Position numbers and translations under genes: made by a program. A stretch of 64,000 bases of DNA from positions 248,001 through 312,000 of the forward strand of contig NZ_CP114599.1 in NCBI RefSeq assembly GCF_027286305.1, given 5' to 3'. Below are positions 46,015 through 55,220 of this stretch, piece by piece (the first letter of the stretch is position 1; each line of letters begins with the position of its first letter). The stretch comes from Phenylobacterium sp. NIBR 498073. Its GTDB lineage: Bacteria; Pseudomonadota; Alphaproteobacteria; Caulobacterales; Caulobacteraceae. The notes under the pieces were generated by a model, which worked only from the letters and a program-made list of their open reading frames with translations, was not told where the DNA came from and did not search any database.

Positions 46015-47334
46015 CTAGGCCACCACCTCGAGGCGCGGGGGGCGCGCCAGTTCGAGATGGATCAGGCCCCGCTCCGGGCGGGTGATCCGAACCGGCGCCT
46101 CCTTCTCGTCGAGGCGCCGGCGGAGCAGGATGAGCCGGGCCTCCAGATTGTCCTTCAGTTCCGGCAGGCGAAGGGCGCCGTCCAGGCGAAGTTCACGGTT
46201 GCTGAAGTCGGTTCGCCCGGACTCGGCATGGAGCTTCAGGAGATGGAACAGCAGTCGACCGGGCACGCCCTTGATCAGGTAGACGTCGTCGATGAACAGG
46301 CTGTCGTCGAAGCTGTGGTAGCGGACGTGGAACGGCCGGCCCGCCGGCGCGCGCGCCTGTCCGTCCCGCCGCACGCCGGGGGCCTCGGCCTCCGACAGAC
46401 GCAGGCCGCCGGCCAGCTGCAACGCCACCATGGCCAGGGCGTCTTCGTCCGCATGGGTGAAGCGGAAACGCCGGGCGTCTTCGGCGAACAGCACGCCCTG
46501 GACCCGACCGTTGCTGATCATCGGGGCGGCGAGCTGGCTCTGCGGTTCGGTCAGGCCAGGAAGCGGAATCACGCGCTCGCCGGCCTCGCCGCCCACCGCC
46601 GCGGCGTATCGCCGACCCCGGCTCATGTCGCTGATGCGGATGGGACGCGCGCTCGCGGCCGCGACGCCAATCGCGCCTTCCCCAATGCGCGCCTCCGATC
46701 CGACGCCGCCGAGGCTGTATCCGCGGCTGCCGATGGTCGTCAGCCGGCCGCACTCCTCATCGGCCAGCAGGACAATGACGTTCGTGTAGCCTAGCTCCCG
46801 CTGAAGGCCGTCGAGCATGGCGTCGATCATCGCATCGGGATCACTGGTCTTGGCCAGGCGCATCGCCAGGCGAGCCGCCGCCGCGAGCAGCGCGCCGCTA
46901 TCTTGCCGGAGCAACTCGGCGGCCGGCGGTTCAGGCTGAGCCGGGACCAGCTGGCAGCCGCGCACCCGATAGATGTCCGCGCTGCGCAGCAGCCACGGCA
47001 CGCCGGGGCCTTCCCGGGCGCCGGTCGCGCGGATCTGCGCGTCGATCCTCGAGAAGGTGTCGCCGGACTGGACCGCGCGTTCGAACACGAGGTCGAGCTC
47101 GTACTGCTGGCCGGTGCGGCCGTCGACCACGAGGACCGTCGCTTGTCCGGTCAGCTCTACGTTGCGTGCGGTCTTGGAGAAGAATTGGTTCGAAAGCGCG
47201 ACGTGCTCGTCGTCGACGTAGTGGACCTGCGACAGGTACGAGACGTTTGGAATGCCCTCGTCGTCCAAGGTGGCGATGATCGAGGGAATGACACCCTCGA
47301 AGCAGTCGCGAAGCATGCGGAGGGGCATGTTCAT
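46015..47334 (-). CDS. PNPOx-like flavin-fold, GAF and C-terminal domain protein
   Basis: A 439-residue protein. Residues 1-130 resemble a pyridoxamine-phosphate-oxidase split barrel (GIPNVSYLSQVHYVDDEHVALSNQFFSKT in two parts). Residues about 145-310 form a GAF sensor domain (LGYTNVIVLLADEECGRL, RPIRISDMSRGRRY). The last 110 residues could be a winged helix (SNRELRLDGALRLPELKDNL). It is plausibly a redox- or ligand-sensing regulator. The start overlaps the upstream gene stop by 4 bases, so the two act together. Confidence 0.75.
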   Translation of the reverse strand: MNMPLRMLRDCFEGVIPSIIATLDDEGIPNVSYLSQVHYVDDEHVALSNQFFSKTARNVELTGQATVLVVDGRTGQQYELDLVFERAVQSGDTFSRIDAQIRATGAREGPGVPWLLRSADIYRVRGCQLVPAQPEPPAAELLRQDSGALLAAAARLAMRLAKTSDPDAMIDAMLDGLQRELGYTNVIVLLADEECGRLTTIGSRGYSLGGVGSEARIGEGAIGVAAASARPIRISDMSRGRRYAAAVGGEAGERVIPLPGLTEPQSQLAAPMISNGRVQGVLFAEDARRFRFTHADEDALAMVALQLAGGLRLSEAEAPGVRRDGQARAPAGRPFHVRYHSFDDSLFIDDVYLIKGVPGRLLFHLLKLHAESGRTDFSNRELRLDGALRLPELKDNLEARLILLRRRLDEKEAPVRITRPERGLIHLELARPPRLEVVA

Positions 47335-47819
47335 GCCGGCGTCCCCGCGCCGGCGTGGGCCATTCCGGCCCCGGGGCCCGGCGTCTGGCGAAAGACCGCC
47401 ATGGGGATCAGGCGCAGCCTGACGAGGTCCCGGGGAAGGAGCCAGCAGGCCAGCTGCTGCGCCGTCACGCCAAGCTCCAGCAAGGTCTGCGTCATGCGGC
47501 GAACATAGCTGTCAGCCAAGTTCACATCGTCGGCGTCCGCATCGCCGAATTCGGCCAGCCGCGCCTTGATCTGGTAGGTCTGGTAATCGGTCGGGTCGCT
47601 GAGCGTCACCGCGAACGCCGCGCCGACGCGCAGGTCGCTTATCATCGCCGGCCACTGCGCCCGGGAGACCAGCAGGTCGAGGATTGACCGGTCCTCGCCC
47701 AGGCGCAGACCGACCCCGCGGCCGATCGCCGGCCGTGAACCGGGACCGCGCGTCGCCGTCGTGATCATCACCGAACGCAGCATGAAGTCCGCCAGATCAG
47801 CGTCTATGACCGGTTTCAC
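47331..47819 (-). CDS. Small partner of the PNPOx-GAF protein
   Basis: A 162-residue protein if started at the GTG at 47819, which has GGGGGA five bases upstream; an ATG at 47882 lacks a ribosome site. The body (ATRGPGSRPAIGRGVGLRL, LLVSRAQWPAMISDLRVGAAFAVTLS) has the strand pattern of a PNPOx-like flavin-binding barrel. It precedes and overlaps the GAF protein gene. A two-protein flavin-fold complex is inferred. Confidence 0.65.
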   Translation of the reverse strand: MKPVIDADLADFMLRSVMITTATRGPGSRPAIGRGVGLRLGEDRSILDLLVSRAQWPAMISDLRVGAAFAVTLSDPTDYQTYQIKARLAEFGDADADDVNLADSYVRRMTQTLLELGVTAQQLACWLLPRDLVRLRLIPMAVFRQTPGPGAGMAHAGAGTPA

Positions 47820-48137
47820 GTGTCCCCCGCTTCCGCCGGGGGCCGGCGGATAGGATTCTTTTAGGCGACCGAACGCCGTCATAGGAAGCCTTTAGGAAGC
47901 CTCCGCTCGCGTGCGGACATAGACGCAGCGCCACGCCGCATTCCGCGGCACGGGGCGATTTCGCGATGACGGCCGACGGGCACGACCAGACACCTGACGT
48001 CCATTGGAAACCGGTGACGCGCGAGCCGCTGCTCGATCTCACCTAGCCCCGACGCCTTCCGACCAGATCCGCGTGCAGTTCACCCGACCCGCCAAGGCCG
48101 GGCGCGCCGAACTGCGCGCCGCCATTGGAGCCTATCC
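47820..48137. other. 318-base divergent region without a supported gene
   Basis: It holds the promoters of the PNPOx pair (leftward) and the secreted operon (rightward). A tandem TAGGAAGCC direct repeat lies at about 47883-47903. A 26-codon open frame at 47966-48046 has no ribosome site and is not called. No clear operator palindrome is seen. Confidence 0.5.
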
Positions 48138-48575
48138 ATGCAGTGCAAGACCTTGATCGCGGCCGCCGCCCTGGCGCTCGGCCTCCCAGCGGCTGCGGCC
48201 GTCGCGCAGACGAGCCTTCTTCCCGGCTACTATGAGATCGTCACCCGCATCGCCGGCGACCCCGAGCCTGACGTCCAGCATGAGTGCCTGACCGCCGCCG
48301 AGGCCAAGACCCAAACCCTCGAGCAGGTGCTGGCCGAATGGACCGAAGGCCGGTGCGACTACGCTCAGCGGCAGATCAGCGGCGGCAGGTTCGTGCTGGC
48401 CGGCGCGTGTACGCTCGACGGCTCCAAGACGACGTTCCACCACACCGGGACCTACACGCCGACCTCCTTCAGCGCCAACCTGAGCTCGCGGACCATGGTC
48501 GCCGGGAAGCCGATGGACGTGAAGATCGCCACGACCAGCCGGCGCGTCGCCGCCGCCTGTCCGGCCCGTCGCTGA
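48138..48575 (+). CDS. DUF3617 family exported protein
   Basis: A 145-residue protein with a signal peptide (1-23, cut after VAQ) and the DUF3617 pattern: LLPGYYEIVTRIAG near the mature start, a HECLT cysteine, further cysteines in RCDYAQ and GACTLDG, and GTYTPTSFSANL. It is probably periplasmic with disulfides; function unknown. It is the first gene of an operon with a second exported protein, a PLC-like protein and a DUF805 protein. Confidence 0.8.
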   Translation: MQCKTLIAAAALALGLPAAAAVAQTSLLPGYYEIVTRIAGDPEPDVQHECLTAAEAKTQTLEQVLAEWTEGRCDYAQRQISGGRFVLAGACTLDGSKTTFHHTGTYTPTSFSANLSSRTMVAGKPMDVKIATTSRRVAAACPARR

Positions 48576-48595
48576 TTCTCCAACGGAGATTGCCC

Positions 48596-49024
48596 ATGTC
48601 ACCGACCCGTCTTGCGGCGGCGAGCCTCGCCGCGTTCCTGATCATCAGCCCAGCCCTCGCCCAGGCGCAGACCGCTTGCGGCGCGCCGCCGCCCCCGCAG
48701 GTCCAGCCGCGCAAGCCCAGCGCCCTCGGCGGCCTGCTGACGGCTGCGCGCGAAGCCGGCCTCGGCGAGGCCATCGCCGGCGGCATGGGCGGATCGGGTC
48801 GCAACTCGACCGCAGCGGCGGTGGTCGGAGCCGCGCTGTCAGGTGATCCGTCCAGCGCCGCCGCCGCCTTGCCGTATGACAGCCGCAACGCAGCCACCGC
48901 CCGCGTGGCGGGGGCGCTCGCCGGCGCGGCGCTGAACCTGGCCCGTTCGGCCGGTTCGACGAACGCAGCCTGCGAAGCTCAGGTCGGCCCGCAGCCGTCG
49001 AGCGACGGAGACGTCTGGAAATGA
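48596..49024 (+). CDS. Small exported hypothetical protein
   Basis: A 142-residue protein with a signal peptide (1-24, cut after AQA) and two cysteines in the mature part (TACGAPP, NAACEAQ). The rest is glycine/alanine-rich (GGLLTAAREAGLGEAIAGGMGG), suggesting helical packing or a flexible coat. The start at 48596 has ACGGAGA upstream. Its stop overlaps the PLC-like gene start, so translation is coupled. Family unknown. Confidence 0.7.
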   Translation: MSPTRLAAASLAAFLIISPALAQAQTACGAPPPPQVQPRKPSALGGLLTAAREAGLGEAIAGGMGGSGRNSTAAAVVGAALSGDPSSAAAALPYDSRNAATARVAGALAGAALNLARSAGSTNAACEAQVGPQPSSDGDVWK

Positions 49025-51954
49025 GGCGCGCCCTGCTTTGCGGCGTCGCCGCCCTGACGACCCTGGCCGCGGTGTCTCCGGCTCACGCCTGGAAGCCGAA
49101 GACGCACATCTACCTCGCCGAGGAAGCGCTGCGCGACGCGATCGACGACGACAAGGTCACGCTCTACGAGACCGACTACCGCACGGGCAAGATCATCGGC
49201 GAGCTCGGTCAATTCAAGGTCGATCCCGAAGTCCTGGCCGCGCTGAAGTCCGCGCCCCAGCAGTATCGCGCGGGGGTGCTCGGACCGGACGCCTATCCGG
49301 ACATTCTCACCGGCCAGCAGGTCATCCATCCTGACGCGGCGCACGCCGTCGGCCAGGGCGCCGGAGGCTCGAACGCCTGGCTGGCCCACCTGTGGCGGCG
49401 CGGCTTCCTGGACAACGCCAGCCCGCAGGTGCGCGCCTTCACGGTCGGCTACCTGACCCACGCGGCGGGCGACGTCTTCGCCCATACCTTCGTCAACCAC
49501 TTCGCCGGCGGCGAGTTCGTGCTCACGCCCGACCCCACCAATGCGGCCAAGCACCTGGTGCTCGAGGGCTACATCGGCAAGCGTACGCCGCAGACGACCA
49601 GCGCCATCTCCTCGAGCGTCACCACCGGCGGCCCGCTGAGCCCGCGTAAGCGCGAAGACCTCGGCATGGACGAGGAAGACATCCAACGAAAGACCACCAC
49701 CTATTACGGGACGATCACCCAGAACCAGGTGAGCATCTCCGGGGTGGAGAGCTTCATCTACCGCGAGCTGACCTACGCCGCCCCGGACAGCGCGCTCGAA
49801 CAGAAGCTGCTGAAGGGGAGCGGCGTCAGCCGCTCGATCCCCTACATCTTTTCGACCTTGCGCAACGGCCTTCAGCGGCAGGTCGAGGAATACGACCGCA
49901 CCCGCATGTCCAAGAGCGGTCCCGCGCGGCTGGCCTACGCCGCAGCGAACGGCCCCGCGGCCGAATACAAGCGCGCCTGGATCAAGGACATCGACGACGG
50001 CCTGGCCGCCTTCCCAGCTGTCAGCCACGAGATCGCCAAGGCGATCGTCTACAATGAGGGCGGCTCGGACATGGCCCGGGCCAAGGCGATCATGGACCAG
50101 TACGTGATCGACCACCTGGCCTCGATGGCCGGGGCGCCCGACGCGGCCGTCGCCACCGTCGCGTTCATATCGGGCGTGATCGACGGCATCCTGCCCCCGC
50201 CGGCGCGCGAAGCGTTCCGGGCCCTGATGCAGGCGCCCATGGACCTGCTGATCAAGGGCGTGAGCGGCCGCACCGCCGACGAATGGGCGGACTACATGAA
50301 GAACCCCGAGAACCACTTCGACGAGGTCATGAACCGTCGCGGCGGGGCCCATGGGGGCGAGGTCGACCATCCGATCGACCTGGCGACGTTCAACCGCGAC
50401 TATCTGAAGATCGCCGACACCGGCTACTCGAACGCGTCGCTGAAGTGGCGGATCAACGACCTGCCGCCGGCTTTCAACACATTGCAGCTCACCAAGCTGA
50501 TGCTGCTGGGCGATCAGGGCCTGAACGAGCTCAACGCCGCCCTGAGCGCCAAAGGCGCGACGATGGGCGGCGTGCCCAGCGAATTCCGCAACCTGATGCT
50601 GGGCTGGGTTCGCTCGTTGGACGCCGGCAACCAGTGGCAAGGCTTGGGCGGAACGCCCCAGCCCGCCTTCGCCGGGAATGGGGGCGCGGCCTATCGGCGC
50701 CTGTTCCTCAATCAGGTCGGCGAGAAGCCTTGGATCGCCGAGGAGGCGCCGCAACAGCCGGCCGAAACTCCCGGGCCGGCTGTCCCTGCGCAGGATCTGA
50801 CGCCCTTCGCGGGGGATTGGGATACGACCTATGGCCGCGTGACCCTAGCGCTCGGCGAGGACGGCGTCCTGCGCGGTCGGATGGTGGCGCGCGCGGGCGA
50901 CGGCCGTGAAGTCGACGGCGGCCGTCTCGAATTGCGCGACGGCGCCAGCGAGGGGGTGCTTCGGGGCCAATCGCTCTACGCCGCGCACGTCGCCGACGTG
51001 GTTCTGACCTTCGACGCCGCCCGGAACAGCTTTAGCGGTACGGCGCAGCAGGCCGGCTCCACCAGCCCTTCGACCTGGAGCGGAAAGCGCGTCGCCGCCA
51101 CGGAACAATCGCCGTCCGCGCCACCGGCCCAAACCGAGTCGCCGACGCCCCCGCCGCCTGACCAGCCGACGACACCGCCGGTCGCGACCGGGCCTGTGGC
51201 GCAGGCCGGGATCCTCCATCCGCTGGAAGACTTCGACGTGCGCTTCGAACGCGCCGTCGCCGCCCGCAACGGAACCGTCCACGTGTTCCTGACGGTCAAG
51301 AATACGACGAACCGCGACATCTCGATCGGCGCCGGGGTCTTCAAGGCTGTGGCCTATGACGCGGACGGGGTCGGAACCAGCGAGAGCCAGATCTGGCGCA
51401 CCGGCGCGGAGACTCCGGAGTCGTTTCCGGCCACCCCGGTCGTTCCGCCCGGCGGAGAATTGCGCTTCCGCTTCGTCATGAGCCCGCCTTCGACCACGCC
51501 GCTCAGCGTGGTGAGCATTCGCGAGAGCGACGAGAAGTCCCTGGCCTTCGCCATGTCCGGCGTCCAACCGGGCGCGGCGCTGGCGCCGCTGCAGGCGCTT
51601 GGCGCTGGACCGTTCAAGGCGCTGAGCCAGTTCGATGTGCGGATCGACGGGATCAGCAGGACCCGCGACGGCCTGACCGAGCTGTTTGTCACCCTCCGCA
51701 ACCCAGGCCGAAAGGTGCTGACCACCTCGAAGGGTTGGATCAAGTTCAGCGCCGCCGACGCCGACGGGGCGAAGGCGACTACGCGAAGCGCGCTCTATCC
51801 GGTGCGCGGACCACGCGGCGAGGAGCTGCCGCTGCTTGTCTACGTCGCCCCCGGCGGCGAGACCCGCCTGCGCTATGTTTTCGAGGGCCCGGTGTCCGGG
51901 CCGATCACCGTCCGCGACGGGACCGCCGAGCAGATCTTCTCGCCCGGTCGATGA
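49021..51954 (+). CDS. Large exported protein with zinc phospholipase C-like N-terminal domain
   Basis: A 977-residue protein. The signal peptide ends at AHA23, so the mature protein starts with Trp24, as in zinc phospholipases C where the N-terminal Trp binds zinc. Likely metal ligands follow: H29 in WKPKTHIYLAEEA, the acidic residues of GPDAYPD, and H147, D151, H155 and H160 in GYLTHAAGDVFAHTFVNH. Residues about 590-675 form a beta domain. A threonine/proline-rich linker (about 695-725) leads to two related immunoglobulin-like repeats (FDVRFERAVAARNGTVHVFL and FDVRIDGISRTRDGLTELFV). Phospholipid or phosphoester hydrolysis outside the inner membrane is the inferred role. The C-terminal repeats probably bind a partner. 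Confidence 0.75.
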   Translation: MRRALLCGVAALTTLAAVSPAHAWKPKTHIYLAEEALRDAIDDDKVTLYETDYRTGKIIGELGQFKVDPEVLAALKSAPQQYRAGVLGPDAYPDILTGQQVIHPDAAHAVGQGAGGSNAWLAHLWRRGFLDNASPQVRAFTVGYLTHAAGDVFAHTFVNHFAGGEFVLTPDPTNAAKHLVLEGYIGKRTPQTTSAISSSVTTGGPLSPRKREDLGMDEEDIQRKTTTYYGTITQNQVSISGVESFIYRELTYAAPDSALEQKLLKGSGVSRSIPYIFSTLRNGLQRQVEEYDRTRMSKSGPARLAYAAANGPAAEYKRAWIKDIDDGLAAFPAVSHEIAKAIVYNEGGSDMARAKAIMDQYVIDHLASMAGAPDAAVATVAFISGVIDGILPPPAREAFRALMQAPMDLLIKGVSGRTADEWADYMKNPENHFDEVMNRRGGAHGGEVDHPIDLATFNRDYLKIADTGYSNASLKWRINDLPPAFNTLQLTKLMLLGDQGLNELNAALSAKGATMGGVPSEFRNLMLGWVRSLDAGNQWQGLGGTPQPAFAGNGGAAYRRLFLNQVGEKPWIAEEAPQQPAETPGPAVPAQDLTPFAGDWDTTYGRVTLALGEDGVLRGRMVARAGDGREVDGGRLELRDGASEGVLRGQSLYAAHVADVVLTFDAARNSFSGTAQQAGSTSPSTWSGKRVAATEQSPSAPPAQTESPTPPPPDQPTTPPVATGPVAQAGILHPLEDFDVRFERAVAARNGTVHVFLTVKNTTNRDISIGAGVFKAVAYDADGVGTSESQIWRTGAETPESFPATPVVPPGGELRFRFVMSPPSTTPLSVVSIRESDEKSLAFAMSGVQPGAALAPLQALGAGPFKALSQFDVRIDGISRTRDGLTELFVTLRNPGRKVLTTSKGWIKFSAADADGAKATTRSALYPVRGPRGEELPLLVYVAPGGETRLRYVFEGPVSGPITVRDGTAEQIFSPGR

Positions 51955-51986
51955 ACCACCACACACGACAACAAGTAGGAGACGAC

Positions 51987-52424
51987 ATGGATCTCAAGGA
52001 GATCGATTGGCAGACGCTGTATCTGTCGGGGCAGGGTCGCATCGGCCGGGCGCAGTTCTGGATCGGTGCGGCGGGATTGATCTGTGTCGGCCTCGTCGCG
52101 GGCCTGATCCCGGTGGTCGGCGTTCTGGCCTCGCTGGCGCTGATCTACCCGTGGGCCTGCCTGACGGCCAAGCGGCTGCACGATTTCGGTCGCTCCGGGC
52201 TACTGGTGCTGGTTGCGGCGGTTCCGGCAGTGGTCGCCGGGGTCTTCAGCCTGGTCACCGCCCTGGCGGCGAGCAACCTCAGTACGCTGGGCATGGCGTT
52301 GGCCGGCGCGAGCCTGTCGCTCGCGGTCTCCACTGTGGCGCTGCTCGTCTCGCTCGGCTTCGTGCTTTGGGTTGGCCTCAAGCCCGGACACGAGGCCCCA
52401 AACAGCTACGGAGCCCGTGTGTAG
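51987..52424 (+). CDS. DUF805 family membrane protein
   Basis: A 145-residue inner-membrane protein. The start GRIGRAQFWIG and the loop AKRLHDFGRSG are DUF805 signatures, with about four hydrophobic segments. The ATG at 51987 has AGTAGGAGA upstream, 32 bases after the PLC-like gene. It may be a membrane partner of the secreted operon; DUF805 function is unknown. Confidence 0.88.
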   Translation: MDLKEIDWQTLYLSGQGRIGRAQFWIGAAGLICVGLVAGLIPVVGVLASLALIYPWACLTAKRLHDFGRSGLLVLVAAVPAVVAGVFSLVTALAASNLSTLGMALAGASLSLAVSTVALLVSLGFVLWVGLKPGHEAPNSYGARV

Positions 52425-52450
52425 GGTGACGGGTCGGCGCCGGCAGGCGC

Positions 52451-53530
52451 TTAGGACGCGGCCGACGCCGGCTTGTCGTCGTCGACCTGCAGGGTGTGCA
52501 GGTTCTTCTGGCGGATGACCTCGCCGGCCTCGTCGAAGAAGAACGGCAGGAACGCGTAGCGGCGGCCGCGGGTGACCGGCGTCGCCTCGTGCAGCAGCGA
52601 GCAGGAGAACACCACCGCCCCGCCGGTCGGCGGGCGGTAGGTCTTGGGGCCGAACTCCGGGAACCGCAGATCGCCGCCCTCGAACTCCTCGGCATTGAGG
52701 TTGATCGAGCAAGCGAACCTGCGGTGCGCGGTGCCGGTGGTGGTGTTGTCGCGGTGCGGGCGGAAGTAGCCGCCGTTCTCGTCGTCGGCGTCGTAACAGG
52801 CGACGATGTAGCGTTCGATGCGGGTGGCGTTGAACTGGAAGGCGCGATGGATCTGGCGCAGCAGCCGGGTCTCGATCCGGGCGCGCAGCTCGTCGCGGAA
52901 CGCCAGGTCTTCGATGGTCGCGTCGCTGCGGCTCTTGAAGCCGTCGATCACCGGGACGGTCTTGTCGCCGACCTGGCGCATGGTGCCCGAACGCACGCCG
53001 CCCTGGCGGTCATAGAAGGCGATCAGCCGTCGGCACATCTCGGGGTCGAACACCCGCGGCACGACCAGCACCGGGGCGTGCAGCGGCGTACCGGCGTGGT
53101 CGCCGGGCGACGGCAGGGTGCGCAGGGCGGCGAACACCTGCTCAGTCTGGTCCATGGTCCCGGAGATCAGCACCCGCAGGCTCGGGTCGAGCACGCACCA
53201 GTACGGCGTCTCCTCCCCCTGCGGCGACAACGCCCCATAGGCGCGGCTGACCGCGCCGCCGCGGTCGAGGAACCACATCACGCCGGGGCGATCCTTGGCC
53301 TGGGCGATGGCGTCAGGATCGCGCAGCACCCCGAAGGCGACCAGGTTGGCCCCGTCGTAGAGCGCCTGGTGAGCCTGCATGGCGGCCAGGGCCTGCTGGC
53401 GCGCGATCGGCTCGCTCGGCAGGAAGGCGAGCAGCACGAAGCGGCCGCCGAGGCTGGAGAAACTGAAGTTGGGGACGCTGGGCGTCGGGGCCGTGAACCA
53501 GGGCGCGGCTTGTCCGGTCTGCATCATCAT
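52451..53530 (-). CDS. Peroxiredoxin-like domain fused to a 2OG-Fe(II) prolyl-hydroxylase-like domain
   Basis: About 359 residues from the ATG at 53530; another ATG at 53569 is possible. Residues 5-150 look like a thioredoxin/peroxiredoxin fold (GQAAPWF, GGRFVLLAFLPSEPIARQQ) but the usual active cysteine position is Ser. Residues 165-350 form an oxygenase with the iron pair HRD in YFRPHRDN, a distal His in LLHEATPVTRGRRY, and the 2-oxoglutarate arginine after it. It likely hydroxylates a protein or small molecule. It is convergent with DUF805 and divergent from the kinase pair. Confidence 0.82.
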   Translation of the reverse strand: MMMQTGQAAPWFTAPTPSVPNFSFSSLGGRFVLLAFLPSEPIARQQALAAMQAHQALYDGANLVAFGVLRDPDAIAQAKDRPGVMWFLDRGGAVSRAYGALSPQGEETPYWCVLDPSLRVLISGTMDQTEQVFAALRTLPSPGDHAGTPLHAPVLVVPRVFDPEMCRRLIAFYDRQGGVRSGTMRQVGDKTVPVIDGFKSRSDATIEDLAFRDELRARIETRLLRQIHRAFQFNATRIERYIVACYDADDENGGYFRPHRDNTTTGTAHRRFACSINLNAEEFEGGDLRFPEFGPKTYRPPTGGAVVFSCSLLHEATPVTRGRRYAFLPFFFDEAGEVIRQKNLHTLQVDDDKPASAAS

Positions 53531-53744
53531 CGCCGCTTGGTCGCTTGGACGGATTATGCCGGCAAGCATAAGAAGCTTATAAGGGCGGGACGGGCGCCGA
53601 GCGCATAAGCCCGGCATAATTGAACCGGCGAGCGGCTGCGGCCATGGTCCGGCCGTCGACGGCCTCGCTCGTCTCCCAACTATCGAGCCTGGGGTTCCCA
53701 CGGACAGGCGGACGCCGTCGACGCCCGGCTTTGCAAGGATCCGC

Positions 53745-55220
53745 ATGGCGCGGGATTGGACAATCGGCCCACGGGCGCGCGGCGCGCTGCGCTATCTGGC
53801 GGCCTTCGGCATGGTCGCCGTGTCGACCGCCGTGGCCGAGGTGATCTACCGCGTCTTCGACACCGACCGCCTGTCGATGGTGTTCCTGGCCGGCGTCCTG
53901 GTCGCCGCCGTCACCCTGGGGCCTGGGCCGGCCTATTTCGCCGCCGCCGTCGCCTTCCTGGTCTACGACATCTACCTGGTCGAGCCGCGCTTCCAGTTCA
54001 CCATGACCTCGGCCGAGGATTTCCTGGTGCTGCTGGTGTTCCTGGCGGTGGCGGTGCTGACCGGCGGGCTGGCCGGCCGCCTGCGCGAGGCCCAGCGCCG
54101 GGCCGAGGCGCGGGCGCGGACCTCCGGGGCGCTGTTCCGGGCGAGCGAGGAATTCTCCGCCTCCGGCCACGAGGACGCCGTGCGCCAGGCGCTGGCGCAC
54201 CGGATCGCCGAGACCGGCCGCGAGGCTGTGGTGTTCGAGAACGGCCGCTGGTGGAGCGCCCCGGCCGGGGTCGAGCCGCCCGAGCCGCTGGCCGCCGCCG
54301 CCGCCGACCCCTTGGCCCAGGTCGCGCCCGGCCAGGTCGACGCCTGGCGGCTTAGGCCGTTGCGCGCCGATGGCCAGGCCCTGGGGCTGGCGGCCTGGCG
54401 TTCGACCGGACGGCTGCACGCCGACGACGACGAGCGGCTGGTCGACGTGCTGGTCGATATGGCCGGCGCGGCCATCGCCCGCTCGCGGCTGTCGGGGGCG
54501 CGGGCCGAGATCCAGGCGCGGGAGCGGACCGACCAACTGCGTCACGCGCTGCTGTCGTCGATCTCGCACGACCTGCGCACGCCGCTGGCGGCGATCCTGG
54601 CCTCGGCCAGCAGCCTGCGGGAATTCGGCGACCGCTTCGACGCGGCGGTGCGCGACGACCTGACCCTGACCATCCAGGAGGAGGCCGAACGGCTGAACCT
54701 GTTCGTCGGCAACCTGCTCAACATGACCAAGCTGGAGGCCGGGGCGCTGAGCATCGAGCCAGTGAGCTTCGGGATGAGCGAAGTGGTGGGCCGGGTCGTG
54801 CAGCGGCTGGGCAAGCGCGCGGGCGACCGCGAGCTGGTCGCGGGCGCCGGCGGCGACGATCTGGCGGCGCTGGGCGACCCGATCCTGACCGAGCAGGCGC
54901 TGGCCAATGTGGTCGAGAACGCCGTCCGCTTTTCGCCGAACGGCGCGCGGATCGAGGTCTGTGCGCGGCGCGCCGACGGCCAGGTCGTGGTCGAGGTCCA
55001 GGATGAGGGCCCTGGGGTGCCGGACGCCGATCTGGCGAGGATCTTCGACAAGTTCTACCGCTCGCCGGCCACGGCGGCGGGCCAGCAGGGAACGGGCCTG
55101 GGCCTCTCGATCACCCGCGGCCTGGTCGAGGCGATGGGCGGCGCCGTCGAGGCGCGGGCGCGGGACGACGGGCGGCCGGGCCTGGTGGTGGCGCTGCGGT
55201 TTCCGGGAGCACGGCCATGA
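53745..55220 (+). CDS. kdpD: KdpD-like sensor kinase lacking the N-terminal KdpD domain
   Basis: A 491-residue kinase. It has four membrane helices of the DUF4118 type (about 15-110), a GAF-like domain (about 125-250), His275 in SSISHDLRTPLAAIL, and ATPase boxes (NVVENAVRFSPNG, DEGPGVPD, GTGLGLSITRG). The cytosolic KdpD and universal-stress domains that make up the N-terminal half of E. coli KdpD are absent. The stop overlaps the regulator gene. With no kdpFABC in the window, potassium control is uncertain. Confidence 0.88.
   Translation: MARDWTIGPRARGALRYLAAFGMVAVSTAVAEVIYRVFDTDRLSMVFLAGVLVAAVTLGPGPAYFAAAVAFLVYDIYLVEPRFQFTMTSAEDFLVLLVFLAVAVLTGGLAGRLREAQRRAEARARTSGALFRASEEFSASGHEDAVRQALAHRIAETGREAVVFENGRWWSAPAGVEPPEPLAAAAADPLAQVAPGQVDAWRLRPLRADGQALGLAAWRSTGRLHADDDERLVDVLVDMAGAAIARSRLSGARAEIQARERTDQLRHALLSSISHDLRTPLAAILASASSLREFGDRFDAAVRDDLTLTIQEEAERLNLFVGNLLNMTKLEAGALSIEPVSFGMSEVVGRVVQRLGKRAGDRELVAGAGGDDLAALGDPILTEQALANVVENAVRFSPNGARIEVCARRADGQVVVEVQDEGPGVPDADLARIFDKFYRSPATAAGQQGTGLGLSITRGLVEAMGGAVEARARDDGRPGLVVALRFPGARP

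Noticed and set aside
47883..47903. Tandem TAGGAAGCC as an operator
   Set aside because: Only two adjacent short copies at a gene start, with no symmetry or second site; more likely a local duplication.
47966..48046. 26-codon open frame in the divergent gap
   Set aside because: No ribosome binding site, no recognisable sequence and no coupling to a neighbour.
53531..53569. Upstream ATG (53569) as start of the oxygenase fusion
   Set aside because: It lacks a ribosome site and adds residues outside the domain; it cannot be excluded, so 53530 is given with moderate certainty.
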